Below, piece by piece: positions 32,129-33,038 of a stretch of 33,038 bases of DNA (position 1 is its first letter; each line of letters begins with the position of its first letter). The stretch comes from Megasphaera sp. NM10 (GTDB taxonomy: Bacteria; Bacillota; Negativicutes; Veillonellales; Megasphaeraceae). Below the pieces are notes generated by a model. That model made no database searches and was not told the DNA's origin. It worked only from the letters and a program-made list of their open reading frames with translations. Where the stretch lies: positions 4-33,041 of the forward strand of contig NZ_APHY01000038.1 in assembly GCF_000417505.1 (NCBI RefSeq), written 5' to 3'. A program made the translations under genes and the position numbers.

Positions 32129-33003
32129 GTGAAAAAAATCCGTAAAGCCGTCATCCCGGCGGCCGGGTTCGGCACCCGTTTCCTGCCGGCGACGAAGGCG
32201 ACACCGAAAGAAATGCTGCCTATCGTCGATAAACCGACCATCCAGTATATCGTCGAAGAAGCCCTGCAGAGCGGCATCGAAGAAATCCTCATCATCAGCG
32301 GCCATGCCAAACGGGCCATTGAAGACCATTTCGATACCAATCCGGGCCTGGAACTGCACCTGGAAGAAAGCCATAAGATGGGGCTTCTGAACATGGTCCG
32401 CAGTATCTCTGAAATCAATATCCACTACATCCGGCAGAAACACATGCGGGGCCTGGGCGACGCCATTCTCTGCGCCCAGTCCTTCATTGCCGATGAACCC
32501 TTTGCCATCCTCCTCGGCGACGACGTCGTCTACAATGAAACCAATCCGGCCCTGCGCCAGATGATCGACTTGTACAACGACCTCGATGCGACCATCCTGG
32601 GCTGTCAGGAAGTGCCTTTAGAAAAAGTGTCGTCTTACGGCATCGTCCAGGGGACACCTGTCGAAGGGAAGGACATCCTGAAAGTCAACCGCGTCGTCGA
32701 AAAGCCGGACATCGAAGAAGCACCGAGCCGGACGGCCGTCCTGGGCCGCTATATCGTCACGCCGGACATCTTTGAAATCCTGGCCCATACCCAGCCGGGC
32801 AAGGGCGGGGAAATCCAGCTCACCGACGCCTTGCAGACCATGGCCAGCCGCGAAGCCGTCTATGCTACTGCTTTGAAGGCAAACGCTACGACGTAGGCGA
32901 TAAACTGGGCTTCCTCAAAGCCAACGTCGAATACGCCCTGCGCCGCCCGGACCTGGCCGCCCCGTTCCGCCAGTTCCTGAAGGAAGTTGTTCGTGGTTCG
33001 TAG
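32129..33003 (+). pseudogene. galU: UTP-glucose-1-phosphate uridylyltransferase, frameshifted near the 3' end
   Basis: GTG start at 32129 with AAGGAG seven bases upstream. It opens KKIRKAVIPAAGFGTRFLPA with TKATPKEMLPIVDKP, the nucleotidyltransferase signature of GalU, and contains ILLGDDVVYNE and VEKPDIEEAPS. It would make UDP-glucose for envelope polysaccharides. After REAVYA the frame goes wrong and stops at 32896, while the next frame continues YCFEGKRYDVGDKLGFLKANVEYALRRP, the true GalU C-terminus, to TAG 33001-33003. One missing base at about 32864-32866 explains it. Full length would be about 291 residues. galU is usually important for growth, so an assembly error is likely. The true stop falls in a GTAGGGG repeat that has probably supplied the last residues. 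Confidence 0.88.
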
Positions 33004-33038
33004 GGGCCGTCCTGAAGCCTTTCCAGCCTGATCGGTGC
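33000..33038. repeat. GTAGGGGCCGTCCTGAAG-type repeat at the right edge
   Basis: It starts at the last base of the codon before the galU stop and runs off the window. It matches the reverse complement of 25428-25467 apart from a few bases. Confidence 0.7.

Overview
The window looks like chromosomal DNA of a Megasphaera-like member of the Negativicutes (Firmicutes with an outer membrane). Two lines of evidence support this. There are Firmicutes features: T-box leaders on ileS and trpS, FloA/NfeD, strong AGGAGG-type ribosome sites and TTGACA/TATAAT promoters. There are also outer-membrane features: a porin remnant that ends in the C-terminal phenylalanine of outer-membrane barrels, and secreted SLH-domain proteins of the type that tether the outer membrane in this class. 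The genus is an inference; no rRNA or other decisive marker is present.

Layout. 1-1600 is a gene graveyard: a partial reading frame with tandem 24-mers, C-terminal scraps of an NAD(P)-binding reductase and of a macro-domain protein, and a broken porin. 1599-2827 (minus) holds an HD-domain protein and a sirtuin. 3000-9119 carries an alanine/glycine:cation symporter, a T-box-controlled ileS and the serine/threonine symporter sstT. 9446-11058 (minus) holds a small CxxC redox-type protein and a frameshifted secreted phosphatase with a MerR-type promoter. 11136-12459 is a T-box-controlled trpS. 12509-18876 is an amino-acid cluster: permease, class III aminotransferase, cytidylate-kinase-like protein, and a second copy of the permease fused to a degenerate glycerol-dehydrogenase-like domain. 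19199-23132 is a five-gene membrane operon (unknown, NfeD, FloA, small membrane protein, alpha/beta hydrolase). 23414-24901 is a YfnA-like permease, 25528-26508 an asparaginase, 26637-28889 two SLH proteins sharing an unrecognised C-terminal domain, 29082-29731 (minus) a frameshifted HAD phosphatase, 29877-32117 a large membrane-anchored protein, and 32129-33003 a frameshifted galU.

How it works together. Much of the window serves amino-acid uptake and use: four amino-acid permeases or symporters plus the fused one, an asparaginase, an aminotransferase and two amino-acid-starvation-sensing T-boxes. Three of the transport/aminotransferase units start with a strong promoter followed by a short leader ending in an intrinsic terminator, so attenuation appears to be a local theme.

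The spaces between genes are filled with families of dispersed palindromic repeats (a GTAGGGG unit and an AACCTCTCAG unit). One 83-bp copy is present as a perfect inverted pair 11 kb apart. The most unusual gene is the permease fused to a dehydrogenase-like domain that has lost all recognisable metal ligands, a candidate sensor-transporter. Three otherwise intact genes each carry one frameshift, so assembly indel errors should be considered before calling them dead.
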